Source: an uncultured Demequina sp. (lineage in GTDB: Bacteria > Actinomycetota > Actinomycetes > Actinomycetales > Demequinaceae). Taken from it: a stretch of 64,000 nt of DNA. A program made the translations under genes and the position numbers. The stretch spans positions 1 to 64,000 of the forward strand of contig CALALQ010000106.1 of NCBI GenBank assembly GCA_937925595.1. Direction: 5' to 3'. This document shows positions 15,904-25,888 of this stretch, piece after piece. The notes below the pieces were generated by a model. The model ran no database searches and had not been told where the DNA came from. It saw only the letters and a list, made by a program, of their open reading frames with translations. The stretch's first letter is position 1; each line of letters opens with the position of its first letter.

Positions 15904-16185
15904 GTGGCGAAGCGCAGACCAACCGGAGATTGGGATGGCTTCGCCGTGGCTCTCGGGATCAACATCCAGCGCATCCGTGTCGAGCGTGGCCTCAACCAGG
16001 ATGACGTCGCTCATAGCGCCGGCATCGGCCGCACCACCTATCAGCGGCTCGAGCGCGGCGACACGACCCTCGACCGCCCGGCGAATCCGTCGCTGCGGAA
16101 TGTCATGGCCGTGGCGCAGGCGCTTGGCGTCGAGGTCGAGGACTTGCTCCCGAAGAAGCGGCCTGATCTTCGAGGCGGAAAGTGA
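15904..16185 (+). CDS. Xre-family transcriptional regulator
   Basis: A 93-aa protein starting at GTG 15904. The helix-turn-helix covers about residues 16-80 (IQRIRVERGLNQDDVAHSAGIGRTTYQRLERGD...MAVAQALGVEVEDLL). The size and position in front of a restriction-modification operon resemble controller (C) proteins, which delay restriction after entry into a new host. The palindrome just upstream is its probable operator. The hsdM promoter starts 84 bases after its stop. Confidence 0.8.
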   Translation: MAKRRPTGDWDGFAVALGINIQRIRVERGLNQDDVAHSAGIGRTTYQRLERGDTTLDRPANPSLRNVMAVAQALGVEVEDLLPKKRPDLRGGK

Positions 16186-16268
16186 ATCGAAGCTCGGCGA
16201 TCCGACCAATTTCTTCTCTCCGCATAAGCTGGCCCGCCCGTCTTCGCCGCAACTCTTAGTTGTTGCTA

Positions 16269-16297
16269 TTCACAAATCGTGCGAAAAGCCTCATAAT
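16269..16297 (+). promoter_or_regulatory. promoter of the hsd operon
   Basis: TTCACA (16269-16274), 17-base spacer, CATAAT (16292-16297); each hexamer has five of six consensus bases. It leaves an untranslated leader of about 140 bases before the leader peptide. The remainder of the 16186-16444 gap shows no other gene. Confidence 0.7.
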
Positions 16298-16444
16298 CAG
16301 GCGCAGATTGTCGCGCGGTTCGAGGTTCGCCTCCCGACGCGGACAACGCCCGACCTCGGATGCCCGCCTTGGTGTCCGCTCGCGCCGATAGGTTGGGCGC
16401 ACCAGCAACTAACGAGCACGTCGGCGTGCGGAGGAGAACGAGTT

Positions 16445-16492
16445 ATGAGTAGCGCACGAAGCACGACGCACGCGAGGGTGGTGGCGTGGTAG
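16445..16492 (+). CDS. 15-aa leader peptide coupled to hsdM
   Basis: ATG 16445 is preceded by GGAGGAG at 8 bases. It encodes MSSARSTTHARVVAW and stops at TAG 16490-16492, whose last G is the first base of the hsdM GTG (TAGTG). hsdM itself has no good ribosome site, so its translation probably depends on ribosomes finishing this peptide. Confidence 0.55.
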   Translation: MSSARSTTHARVVAW

Positions 16493-18930
16493 TGGCGCTC
16501 AAGAAGTCGGACCTGTACAGCTCACTCTGGAAGAGCGCAGATGAGCTGCGCGGCAGCATGGATGCGAGCCAGTACAAGGACTACGTCCTGACGCTCCTGT
16601 TCGTAAAGTACGTCTCGGACAAGGCGAAGAGTGATCCGGACAGCCTGATCGAAGTTCCCGACGGTGGGTCCTTCGACGACCTCATCGCGCTCAAGGGCAA
16701 GCCGAACATCGGCGAACAGATCAACATCGCGATCCGGAAGCTCGCCGAAGCCAACGATCTGCAGGGCGTCATCAACAAGGCCGACTTCGACGAGTCGCAG
16801 AAGCTTGGTGACGGCAAGGAGAAGGTTGACCGCCTCTCCAACCTCATCGGCATCTACCAGGACATCGACTTCACTGGCACTCGCGCCGAAGGAGACGACC
16901 TACTCGGCGATGCCTATGAATACTTGATGCGCCACTTCGCGACAGAGTCAGGCAAGAGCAAGGGGCAGTTCTACACGCCCGCCGAAGTCTCGCGCGTCAT
17001 GGCGCAACTGCTCCAGATCCCCGCGGACGCCCAGCGCTCGACCACCGTCTACGACCCGACCTGTGGCTCGGGCTCGCTCCTCATCAAGGTGGCGGACGCG
17101 GCGCCGCATGGGCTCACGATCTACGGTCAGGAGAAGGACGAAGCCACCTGGGCGCTTGCCCGGATGAACATGATCCTGCACGGCAACACCACCAGCGACA
17201 TTCGACTCGGCGACACTCTTGCCAACCCCAAGTTCAGGTCAGGAACCAAGCTCGACACTTTCGACTTCCTAGTCGCCAACCCACCGTTCTCAGTCAAGAC
17301 CTGGCAGACGGGCTTCGACGCGACGGTTGGTCGCTTCGACGGCTTCGCTGAACCGCCCGCCAAGAACGGCGACTACGCCTTCCTGCTGCACATGGTGAAG
17401 TCTTTGAAATCGGAGGGCCGCGGCGCGGTGATCTTGCCGCATGGTGTGCTCTTCCGCGGCAACGCGGAGGCCACGATCCGACGCGAGTTGATCGAGCGCG
17501 GCTACATCAAGGCGATCGTCGGTCTGCCGGCGAACCTCTTCTACGGCACGGGTATCCCGGCCTGCATCATCGTTCTCGACAAGAAGGACGCCGCCTCCCG
17601 AAACGGCATCTTCATGATCGATGCCAGCAAGGGCTTTGAGAAGGACGGTCCGAAGAATCGGCTTCGTCCCCGTGACATGCACAAAATCGTCGATGCCTTC
17701 CTGAAGGGTGCCGACGTTCCTAGATATGCCCGGATGGTGTCGAAAGCTGAGATCGCAGACCCGAAGAACGACTACAACCTCAATCTCCCGCGCTACATCG
17801 ACTCGTCTGAGCCGGAGGACATCCAGGATCTGCACGCGCACTTGAAGGGTGGTATTCCGAACCGAGACCTCGACGCGCTGCAGCCGTATTGGGACGCCTT
17901 CCCGTCGCTTCGTAGCGAACTATTCGAGCCACTTCGCGACGGCTACTCGCAGCTCAGGGTCGACAAGACCGAGATTCAGGCGACCATCACCGGCTCTCCC
18001 GAGTACCAGTCGTTCGCCTCCGGTACCCATGAAGCGGTTGCTCAGTGGTGGGCGTCCCACCGCGGGCTGCTCGAGGGCGTCGAGCCGACTACCCGGCCCA
18101 GCAATCTCGTCTCAGAGCTGGGCGAGTCGCTTCTCGATCTATTCCGGCCGCGCCCACTGATCGATGAGTACGGCGCTTACGAGCAGCTCATGCGGTACTG
18201 GAATGAAACCATGCACGACGACGTCGCCCTGATCATGGGCGAGGGCTGGACGGGAGCCGCCAAACCCCGGAAGGCGATCGAGGACAAGGAGCGGAAACTC
18301 TCCGAGACCGCTGACTTGGTGATCGGCTCCGGGCGCAGCGCTTCCAAATGGAAGATGGACCTGGTCCCGCCTGAGCTGATCGTCGCCCGATACTTCGCAG
18401 CTGATCGCGACCAGCTGGACGCGCTGAACGCCGCGCTCGAAAATACGAGCCAGACGATCGAGGAGTTCATCGAGGAGAACTCCGGCGAAGACGGTCTGCT
18501 GGCCGAGGCCACCGAGGACGACAAGATCACGAAGGCGCTCGCCGTGGCGCGGCTCCGCGTAGCCAAGGCCGAGGACCCCGAATCGGAAGAGGTCGAGGCC
18601 CTCGCCAAGCTCATCAAGCTTTATGACGACGAGACGACCGCGAAGCGCGCTGCCAAGGAGGCGGCAGCCAAGCTCGACGAGAAGACCTTGGCCCAGTACG
18701 GGAAGCTCACCGAGGCGGACATTAAGACGCTGGTCATCGAGGACAAGTGGGGCGCGACGGTCTCCCGCGGTATCGAGGCAGAGCTTGCCGCGCTGATCCA
18801 CAAGCTCGTCGAGCGGCTGCGGGTGCTGGCTGGCCGGTACGAGGCAACGGTGAGCGATCTCGACAGCAAGGTCAGGGAACTGAGTGCCAAGGTCGCCGCG
18901 CATCTCTCAGGTATGGGGGTGAATTCATGA
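16492..18930 (+). CDS. hsdM: type I restriction-modification methyltransferase subunit
   Basis: Type I DNA adenine methyltransferase subunit. An N-terminal HsdM helical domain (SLWKSADELRGSMDASQYKDYVLTLLFVKYVSD, split here only by position) precedes the catalytic domain. That domain has SAM motif I DPTCGSGSLL near residue 187 and catalytic NPPF near 263. At 812 aa it is longer than typical HsdM (~500); the extra C-terminal 300 residues are charged and helical. The start is GTG 16492, coupled to the leader peptide; GTG 16486 is an alternative. Its stop overlaps the hsdS start (ATGA). Confidence 0.93.
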   Translation: MALKKSDLYSSLWKSADELRGSMDASQYKDYVLTLLFVKYVSDKAKSDPDSLIEVPDGGSFDDLIALKGKPNIGEQINIAIRKLAEANDLQGVINKADFDESQKLGDGKEKVDRLSNLIGIYQDIDFTGTRAEGDDLLGDAYEYLMRHFATESGKSKGQFYTPAEVSRVMAQLLQIPADAQRSTTVYDPTCGSGSLLIKVADAAPHGLTIYGQEKDEATWALARMNMILHGNTTSDIRLGDTLANPKFRSGTKLDTFDFLVANPPFSVKTWQTGFDATVGRFDGFAEPPAKNGDYAFLLHMVKSLKSEGRGAVILPHGVLFRGNAEATIRRELIERGYIKAIVGLPANLFYGTGIPACIIVLDKKDAASRNGIFMIDASKGFEKDGPKNRLRPRDMHKIVDAFLKGADVPRYARMVSKAEIADPKNDYNLNLPRYIDSSEPEDIQDLHAHLKGGIPNRDLDALQPYWDAFPSLRSELFEPLRDGYSQLRVDKTEIQATITGSPEYQSFASGTHEAVAQWWASHRGLLEGVEPTTRPSNLVSELGESLLDLFRPRPLIDEYGAYEQLMRYWNETMHDDVALIMGEGWTGAAKPRKAIEDKERKLSETADLVIGSGRSASKWKMDLVPPELIVARYFAADRDQLDALNAALENTSQTIEEFIEENSGEDGLLAEATEDDKITKALAVARLRVAKAEDPESEEVEALAKLIKLYDDETTAKRAAKEAAAKLDEKTLAQYGKLTEADIKTLVIEDKWGATVSRGIEAELAALIHKLVERLRVLAGRYEATVSDLDSKVRELSAKVAAHLSGMGVNS

Positions 18931-20123
18931 CCGCAAGTGAATGGCTGATGATGACTGTGGGCGACGTTGCAAGAGTCAAGGGTGGTAAGCGGCTGCCCGC
19001 CGGATACTTTGTTCAGACAGAACCCACTCCCTATCCATATATCCGCGTCACCGACATGAGAGACGGCGGGATAGATGACTCGGACATCAAGTACGTTCCA
19101 GTGGCGGCTGCGCCGCCCATCCGCGCGTACCGAATCCGAAGCAACGACATCTTCATTAGCGTCGCAGGAACGCTGGGGGTTGTTGGGCGGGTTCCCGATT
19201 GGCTTGATGGAGCCAACCTGACCGAGAACGCTGACCGCATTACCGACATCAAGTGTGACGTCGACTACCTCGCTCAGTACCTTCGCAGCGCGCCGATTCA
19301 GAACGAGATCGACTCGATCCGTACGGTTGGGGCGCAGCCAAAGCTCGCGCTTGGACGCATCAAGACCTTTGAGTTGCTGATTCCGGAAGATCGATCGGAA
19401 CAGTCGCGGGTCGCTCAAGCACTCGGGGATGCCGATCGCCTGATCGATTCGCTCAGGCGGCTCATCGCTAAGAAGGTGGCGATCAAACAGGGCATGATGC
19501 AAGAGCTGCTCACGGGCACGACCCGACTTCCAGGGTTCACAGGCGCTTGGCGATCCGCGTTGTTCGCAGAAGTGGCAAACCCGGTACGAGAGCGCGCCGT
19601 TCCTCAAAGCGTTAGCGGACGAGTCGTGGAGCTCGAGCATATAGAAGGAGGCACCGGTGCGCTGATCGGTGATGCGGATGTGTCTGAGTCAATCTCGATG
19701 AAGACCGTGTTCGCACCGGGGGACGTACTTTTCGGTAAGTTGCGCGCCTACTTGCGCAAGTTCTGGCTGGCGGACCGTTCTGGCTACTGCTCGACCGAGA
19801 TCTGGGCGCTTCGCGCCCGACCAGGAATCGCTCGGGGCGAGTTTGTTCGTTACATCGTGGAAAGCGACTCCTTCATCGAAGCAGCGAGTACGGCTTACGG
19901 GACACATATGCCTAGGTCCGACTGGAGTGTCGTGTCCAAGTTCGAAGTCGCGCTTCCGCCCCTCGACGAGCAGGCGGCTATTGCAGAGGTACTCGCGAAT
20001 GCCGATGCCGAAATCACCACGCTCAAACGTCGCCTTGAATCCGCCAAAGCCATCAAGCAGGGCATGATGCAGGAATTGCTCACCGGACGGACCCGCCTGG
20101 TAGCGGAGGGGGTTGCAGCATGA
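18927..20123 (+). CDS. hsdS: type I restriction-modification specificity subunit
   Basis: A 398-aa specificity subunit with two target-recognition domains. Each is followed by a conserved helical repeat ending QGMMQELLTGxTRL (about residues 185-200 and 375-392). The two half-sites of the recognition sequence are read by these domains. ATG 18927 overlaps the hsdM stop and the gene's stop overlaps the hsdR start. The perfect repeat of the QGMMQELLTG block would allow domain swapping by recombination. Confidence 0.93.
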   Translation: MTASEWLMMTVGDVARVKGGKRLPAGYFVQTEPTPYPYIRVTDMRDGGIDDSDIKYVPVAAAPPIRAYRIRSNDIFISVAGTLGVVGRVPDWLDGANLTENADRITDIKCDVDYLAQYLRSAPIQNEIDSIRTVGAQPKLALGRIKTFELLIPEDRSEQSRVAQALGDADRLIDSLRRLIAKKVAIKQGMMQELLTGTTRLPGFTGAWRSALFAEVANPVRERAVPQSVSGRVVELEHIEGGTGALIGDADVSESISMKTVFAPGDVLFGKLRAYLRKFWLADRSGYCSTEIWALRARPGIARGEFVRYIVESDSFIEAASTAYGTHMPRSDWSVVSKFEVALPPLDEQAAIAEVLANADAEITTLKRRLESAKAIKQGMMQELLTGRTRLVAEGVAA

Positions 20124-23100
20124 GCGTCGGGCAGATCGAGCGCAAGGCGCAGAACCGGATCGTGAAGTTCTTCCAGCACCAACTCGGCTACGAGTACGGC
20201 GGGAACCGGGAAGACCTCGACAACGCGAACATCGACGAAGCTTTCTTGCGACAGAACCTCACTGCCCGGGGCTACGACGATGAGGTCATCAGCAAGGCTG
20301 TTCAGCAGTTACTGACCACCACGTCGCTCGCAGCTGGACAGTCTCTCTATGACACCAGCCGCAAGGTCTATGAACTGCTTCGCTATGGCGTCAAGGTCAA
20401 GCGTGGCGTCGCCGCTGCGACCGAGACGGTCTGGCTCCTCGACTGGGACAACCCCGAGGCCAACCACTTCGTCATCGCGGAGGAGGTGTCGATCAAGGGC
20501 GAGCACAACAAGCGCCCCGACATCGTCCTCTATGTCAACGGCATCGCGCTCGCGGTGATCGAGCTGAAGCGCTCGTTTGTGAGCGTCAGCGAGGGTATTC
20601 GCCAGAACATCGGCAATCAGAAGCAGCATTTCGTCCGACCCTTCTTCACGACCGTCCAGCTGCTCTTCGCAGGCAACGACACGGAGGGTCTCCGCTACGG
20701 CGTGATTGAGACGCCGGAGAAGTACTGGCTCGAGTGGAAAGAGCCGGAGGGAAGCTCTGTCGGCGCTGGTATAGAAAACCGACTGGACCGCGCACTGGCG
20801 CAGATGGCGAACAAGGATCGCCTTCTCGAGCTGGTCCACGACTTCATCGTCTTCGACGCCGGAATCAAGAAGACCGCACGGCACAACCAGTACTTCGGGG
20901 TCAGGGCGGCCCAGGACCGAGCCAAGGCTCGGGAGGGTGGCATCATCTGGCACACCCAGGGCTCCGGCAAGTCGCTCACAATGGTGTGGCTCGCGAAGTG
21001 GATCCGAGAGCACCAGGAAGACGCGCGCGTTCTGATCATCACCGACCGCACCGAGCTCGACGAACAGATCGAAAAGGTGTTCGGAGGTGTCAACGAGCAG
21101 ATCTACCGCACGACGTCCGGCGCAGATCTCATCAATCAGATCAATAAGAACCAGCCTTGGCTCATCTGCTCGCTTGTTCACAAGTTCCGAGGCGATGGCA
21201 AGGACGACGAGGACGACGTTGAGGCCGGCGACGAGTTCATCAAAGAACTCAACTCACGCCTCCCCGAGGGCTTCTCGCCCAAGGGCAATCTGTTCGTGTT
21301 CGTCGATGAGGCTCATCGCACCCAGAGCGGCAAGCTCCACAAGGCGATGAAAGCGCTGCTGCCGAACGCCGTGTTCATCGGCTTCACCGGCACCCCGCTC
21401 CTGAAGGCCGACAAGGCGACCAGCATCGAGACGTTCGGTTCCTTCATCCATACCTACAAGTTCGACGAAGCTGTTCGTGACGGCGTCGTCCTTGATCTTC
21501 GCTACGAGGCCCGCAACATCGACCAGGAGCTTTCGAGCGCCGACAAAGTAGACAAGTGGTTCGAGGCCAAGACCAAGGGCATGACCGACCTCACCAAGGC
21601 CGAGCTGAAGAAGCGGTGGGGCACGATGCAGAAGGTCGTCTCGGCCGAGCCGCGGGCTAAGCAGATCGTGCAGGACATCCTGCTCGACATGGAGACACAG
21701 CCTCGGCTGGTCGACGGGCGCGGCAACGCGATGCTCGTCAGTGAGAGCGTCTACCAGGCGTGCAAGTTCTACGAGATGTTCGTGCAAGCCGGGTACAAGG
21801 GCAAGGTCGCGATCGTCACCAGCTACGTCCCAAACCCGACCGCCATCTCGAAAGAGGACGCGGGCGACGGCGATAACGAAGAGATCCGGAAATACGAGAT
21901 CTATCGCCAGATGCTCGCCGACCACTTCGGCGTCAGTCCCGATGATGCGGTCGGGCGGATCGAGGAGTTCGAGAAGGAGGTCAAGCGCAAGTTCATCGAG
22001 GAGCCGGGCCAGATGCGCCTGCTCATCGTGGTGGACAAGCTCCTGACCGGCTTCGACGCGCCAAGCGCGACCTATCTCTACATCGACAAGAAGATGCGCG
22101 ATCACGGACTCTTCCAGGCGATCTGTCGGGTGAATCGGCTCGACGGCGATGACAAGACCTACGGCTACGTCATCGACTACCGAGACCTGTTCAAGTCGAT
22201 GGAGACGGCGATCAACGACTACACCTCGGGCGCCCTCGACGGTTATGCCAAGGAGGACATCGAAGGTCTGCTTAAGGACCGTATCGAGGAAGCCCGCATC
22301 GACCTCGACGACGCTCTCGAGCTGGTCCGGGCTCTTTGCGAGCCAGTAGCACCACCAAAGGAAACCGAGCAGTACCTGCACTACTTCGCGACCAGCGAGC
22401 CGGGCGACATGACGCAGATAAAGGCCAACGAGGGCAAGCGCGTCGATCTCTACAAGAGCGTCTCATCGCTTGTTCGCGCCTATGCCGCAGTTGCCAATGA
22501 CATGGACGCCGCTGGGTACTCGGCTGCTGATGCTGCAGCAATCAAGAAGGAAGTGGCGTACTTCGTCGCTGTTCGGGACGAGGTGAAGCAGGGCGCCGGG
22601 GAAAACGTCGACCTCAAGCAGTTCGAGGCCGGCATGCGCCGACTGCTCGACACCTACATCCAGGCGGATCCGTCTGAGACTGTGGCGGAGTTTGAAAAGG
22701 GCCTGGTCGAGCTCATCGTTGAGCGCGGCGCCGACGCGATCGATTCGCTGCCGGAGGGAATTCGCAAGAACCAGGAAGCGGTCGCCGAGACGATCATCAA
22801 CAACGTGCGTCGCACGATCATCGACGAGCACGCGATGAACCCGAAGTACTACGACAAGATGTCTAGTCTCCTGGATGCGCTCATCGAGCAGCGTCGCAAG
22901 GAGGCCCTCGACTACGCGAAGTACCTTGAGCTGCTGCTCGAATTCGCGGCCAAGGTTGGGACCGGCGCTTCAGAGACGAAGTATCCCGACTGGGCCTCGT
23001 CGCCGGCAAAGCGAGCGCTCGTTGATTTCGACTGGCCCGACGGCGTCGATCCGCAGTTCATCTACGAGACCATTCAGGCCAGCAAGGAGCATGGCTGGAC

Positions 23101-23224
23101 GGGGAACCTCTTGAAGCAACGCGCCCTCGCGAAGGCTCTGCGGCGGGCGCTTCCCGAAGGTTTCGAGAAGGAGCGGCTGGACGCGCTCATCGCTCTCGTG
23201 AAGGGACACGATGAGTACCAGTAG
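20120..23224 (+). CDS. hsdR: type I restriction-modification endonuclease/translocase subunit
   Basis: A 1034-aa HsdR. The N-terminal nuclease domain has RPDIVLYVNG...VIELKRS (PD-ExK, about residues 132-152). The SF2 translocase has Walker A TQGSGKS near 280 and DEAH near 396. A helical C-terminal region would bind HsdM/HsdS. Length is normal for the family. It shares 14 bases with the next gene, so the metallopeptidase belongs to the same operon. Confidence 0.94.
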   Translation: MSVGQIERKAQNRIVKFFQHQLGYEYGGNREDLDNANIDEAFLRQNLTARGYDDEVISKAVQQLLTTTSLAAGQSLYDTSRKVYELLRYGVKVKRGVAAATETVWLLDWDNPEANHFVIAEEVSIKGEHNKRPDIVLYVNGIALAVIELKRSFVSVSEGIRQNIGNQKQHFVRPFFTTVQLLFAGNDTEGLRYGVIETPEKYWLEWKEPEGSSVGAGIENRLDRALAQMANKDRLLELVHDFIVFDAGIKKTARHNQYFGVRAAQDRAKAREGGIIWHTQGSGKSLTMVWLAKWIREHQEDARVLIITDRTELDEQIEKVFGGVNEQIYRTTSGADLINQINKNQPWLICSLVHKFRGDGKDDEDDVEAGDEFIKELNSRLPEGFSPKGNLFVFVDEAHRTQSGKLHKAMKALLPNAVFIGFTGTPLLKADKATSIETFGSFIHTYKFDEAVRDGVVLDLRYEARNIDQELSSADKVDKWFEAKTKGMTDLTKAELKKRWGTMQKVVSAEPRAKQIVQDILLDMETQPRLVDGRGNAMLVSESVYQACKFYEMFVQAGYKGKVAIVTSYVPNPTAISKEDAGDGDNEEIRKYEIYRQMLADHFGVSPDDAVGRIEEFEKEVKRKFIEEPGQMRLLIVVDKLLTGFDAPSATYLYIDKKMRDHGLFQAICRVNRLDGDDKTYGYVIDYRDLFKSMETAINDYTSGALDGYAKEDIEGLLKDRIEEARIDLDDALELVRALCEPVAPPKETEQYLHYFATSEPGDMTQIKANEGKRVDLYKSVSSLVRAYAAVANDMDAAGYSAADAAAIKKEVAYFVAVRDEVKQGAGENVDLKQFEAGMRRLLDTYIQADPSETVAEFEKGLVELIVERGADAIDSLPEGIRKNQEAVAETIINNVRRTIIDEHAMNPKYYDKMSSLLDALIEQRRKEALDYAKYLELLLEFAAKVGTGASETKYPDWASSPAKRALVDFDWPDGVDPQFIYETIQASKEHGWTGNLLKQRALAKALRRALPEGFEKERLDALIALVKGHDEYQ

Positions 23225-23936
23225 CGCCTACCTCACCATCGCCGGGCTCAATGTCGATGTCATCTACAAGGACATCAAGAACCTACACATTTCGGTCTAT
23301 CCACCGGTCGGACGAGTTCGAGTCGCGGCTCCCGAGCGGATGGACGACGACACTGTGCGTCGCGCCGTGGTTCAGCGTCTCCCGTGGATCCGACGCCAGC
23401 GCGACCAGCTCCGGGCCGCTGAGCGGCAGGACAAGCGCCAGATGCTTTCTGGAGAGACCCATTACGTCTGGGGCGAGCGGTATCGCCTGGATGTCTCTCG
23501 AACGAGCGGTCATCACAGAGTCGAGCGATCCGGAACGACCCTCTGGGTGGTGGCTTCGGAAGGTGCCGACGCCGAGGAACGATTCGCGGTTCTGGATCGT
23601 TGGTACCGGCGCGAACTCAAGGCGGCTATACCTCCGTTGCTTGAGAAGTGGGAGCAGCGAATTGGCGTGAAGTCATCGCGCTTCGTGGTGAGGCGCATGA
23701 AGACCAAGTGGGGCACGTGTGCCCGCGATTCACGTGCGATCTGGTTCAATCCCGAGCTCGCCAAGAAGAATCCGCGCTGCCTCGAGTACATCGTCGTTCA
23801 CGAGTTGACTCACTTGATCGAGCGGGCGCATGGCGACCGCTTTGTGGAATTGATGGATCGCCACCTGCCGGATTGGCGTGCCCGGCGAGACGAACTGAAC
23901 GGCGCACCGCTTGCCGATGAGGAGTGGTCGGAATGA
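23211..23936 (+). CDS. YgjP/SprT-type metallopeptidase (DUF45)
   Basis: A 241-aa protein of the YgjP-like M48-related zinc metallopeptidase family. It has a conserved KTKWGTCA motif, then VVHELTHLIERAHGDRF, with His-Glu-x-x-His and a downstream His as zinc ligands. Members commonly sit next to hsdR, and their role in type I systems is not settled. It overlaps hsdR by 14 bases and the OLD-family gene by four (ATGA). Confidence 0.88.
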   Translation: MSTSSAYLTIAGLNVDVIYKDIKNLHISVYPPVGRVRVAAPERMDDDTVRRAVVQRLPWIRRQRDQLRAAERQDKRQMLSGETHYVWGERYRLDVSRTSGHHRVERSGTTLWVVASEGADAEERFAVLDRWYRRELKAAIPPLLEKWEQRIGVKSSRFVVRRMKTKWGTCARDSRAIWFNPELAKKNPRCLEYIVVHELTHLIERAHGDRFVELMDRHLPDWRARRDELNGAPLADEEWSE

Positions 23937-25888
23937 GGCTCATCAAGGCTGAGTTCAAGGGCTTCGGTCGGTTGGCCGACGCCAAGGTCAACCTCGACAA
24001 CAAGGTCATTGCCATCGTTGGACCGAACGAGGCGGGCAAGACCACGCTCCTCAAAGCGCTCGCGTACATCGACAATGGCCGTTCGCTGTCGGTGTCGGAA
24101 CGATCTCGGGGCACCGATGTCGTGGCCGACGGGCAGATCGTCGTGCGTGTTCAGCATTTGCTCGATGACGCTGACCGGGAGCTTGTCCGTGACCTCGATC
24201 TTGAGGAACTCCCCAAGTCTCTGTGGCTTTCGCGAACGGCAGCAGGGGGCGATGTCATCAAGGAAGTAGTGCCTACTCCTCGTAAGGCCGTCGCACCGTT
24301 GAGATCGGCGCTGGCAGCCCTTAAGAAGTCCGCGACCAAGTCCAACTTTGACGCCCTTGCGCCGGTCGTCCCGGACGAGGAAGCAGATACGGAAGTCGAT
24401 TCCGACGAGGCAAGACTTTCATTCGCGACACGGCTCGCCGATGCCATCAACGCGGTCGACCCTGATGTCGAGGCGGCGACGTTGCCTGGTGTGGGCGCCG
24501 GGTTGAACCCCGCAGCTTGGCTTGCCGAGTTCGACGCCTTCGACCTCGCAGGGCCGATTCGTGACGCCTTGGAGCCGGTACGCGACTGGGTAGAGCGTCC
24601 GGATCCAGCGGCCGAAGTTGAACAGCGTCTCTTCGACGAGTCGGCTGACCTCCTGCTCTTCGGCGACGAGGATCGGACACTGAATTCGACCTACGCCCTG
24701 AGCGACGAGGTCGTGGCAAATCCGCCTGCGGCGCTCCGCAACCTGGCAACGATGGCTGACCTTCCGCTTGATCAGCTCTGGATGACCATCAACAACGGCG
24801 ACGAGGGTGCGCGCGAGACTCACATCGAGAAAGCGAATCAGGCGCTGAGCGCGAAGTTCAAGACGGCCTGGAAGCAGTCGACCCTCACGGTCCAACTCAA
24901 GATCGAGGGCAGCACTCTCGCGATTCGGATCAAGCAGGACGGCAACACGATCACTCAGTTCCACGAGCGCAGTGCTGGCCTTCAGATGTTCGTCGCCCTA
25001 GTCGCCTTCTTGACGGTGAAGGGTCAAACCGTGCCGCCCGTGCTGCTTATCGACGAGGCCGAGACCCATCTTCATATCGACGCTCAGGCTGACCTCGTCA
25101 ACACGTTCATGACGCAGCAGCAGGCAGCCAAGATCATCTACACCACGCATTCGCCGGCCTGCCTTCCTCCTGACCTTGGTTCCAACATCCGCGCGGTTCT
25201 GCCTGACAAGAAGAACGGTCAACGGAGCGTCATCGAAGGCAGTTTCTGGCATGGAGCCGCTGGCTTCTCGCCGCTAATGCTCGCGATGGGCGCGGGTGCG
25301 GCAGCCTTCTCCGCGGCCCGGCGCGTAGTGCTCGCCGAGGGCGCTTCGGAGATGTTGTTGATGCCCTCGTTGGTGAAGGCGGCGATCGCGGTTGCAGACC
25401 TGGACTACCAGGTAGCCCCCGGCCTCTCCGAAGTGCCGGCCACCATGTATCCCGAACTAGACCTCGAAGGTGCTCGCGTGGCCTTCCTGGTCGATGGAGA
25501 CCATGGGGGCCTGGCTATCAAAGACGCGCTCGTGAAGTCCGGCGTGTCCGAGAAGCGGATCGTCACCCTCGGCACCTTGACGCTCGAGAACTTGCTCGAT
25601 CCCGTGGCCTACCGAACCGTGATTGCGAATCTGATCAACGATGCCAACCCGTCGATCTCGATTCAGATCGACGACGTCCCTGAGCTTCCAGATCCGTCGA
25701 GTAACCTCTGGCCAGACTTCGTCGAGAACTGGGCGAAGGACAAGGGCTACCTGCTTCCGGGGAAACGAGCCGTCGCCAGCAAGCTGGTCGAAGAAGGATT
25801 GGCGACTCCGAGCGACTACGGCCGACCGATTCTTGTCGAGGCACACAAGCAACTGACGGCGCTCCTCGCGGGCAAGAAGCAGTCATGA
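23933..25888 (+). CDS. OLD-family ATPase with TOPRIM nuclease domain
   Basis: A 651-aa protein. The N-terminal ABC-type ATPase has Walker A GPNEAGKTT near residue 30 and the D-E catalytic pair in LLIDEAETHLHI near 371. The C-terminal TOPRIM domain has VLAEGASEMLL near 466 and FLVDGDHGG near 518. This architecture is that of overcoming-lysogenization-defect nucleases such as GajA. It is paired with a helicase gene downstream, a pairing known from Gabija and class 2 OLD loci. ATG 23933 overlaps the upstream stop; the gene's stop overlaps the helicase start. Confidence 0.85.
   Translation: MRLIKAEFKGFGRLADAKVNLDNKVIAIVGPNEAGKTTLLKALAYIDNGRSLSVSERSRGTDVVADGQIVVRVQHLLDDADRELVRDLDLEELPKSLWLSRTAAGGDVIKEVVPTPRKAVAPLRSALAALKKSATKSNFDALAPVVPDEEADTEVDSDEARLSFATRLADAINAVDPDVEAATLPGVGAGLNPAAWLAEFDAFDLAGPIRDALEPVRDWVERPDPAAEVEQRLFDESADLLLFGDEDRTLNSTYALSDEVVANPPAALRNLATMADLPLDQLWMTINNGDEGARETHIEKANQALSAKFKTAWKQSTLTVQLKIEGSTLAIRIKQDGNTITQFHERSAGLQMFVALVAFLTVKGQTVPPVLLIDEAETHLHIDAQADLVNTFMTQQQAAKIIYTTHSPACLPPDLGSNIRAVLPDKKNGQRSVIEGSFWHGAAGFSPLMLAMGAGAAAFSAARRVVLAEGASEMLLMPSLVKAAIAVADLDYQVAPGLSEVPATMYPELDLEGARVAFLVDGDHGGLAIKDALVKSGVSEKRIVTLGTLTLENLLDPVAYRTVIANLINDANPSISIQIDDVPELPDPSSNLWPDFVENWAKDKGYLLPGKRAVASKLVEEGLATPSDYGRPILVEAHKQLTALLAGKKQS

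Noticed and set aside
16254..16270. TTAGTTGTTGCT upstream of hsdM matches the leader of copy A (2570-2581)
   Set aside because: The other leader blocks (CCCCGCAAGGGG, GACCTCG) are absent, so I treat the 12-base match as chance or weak.
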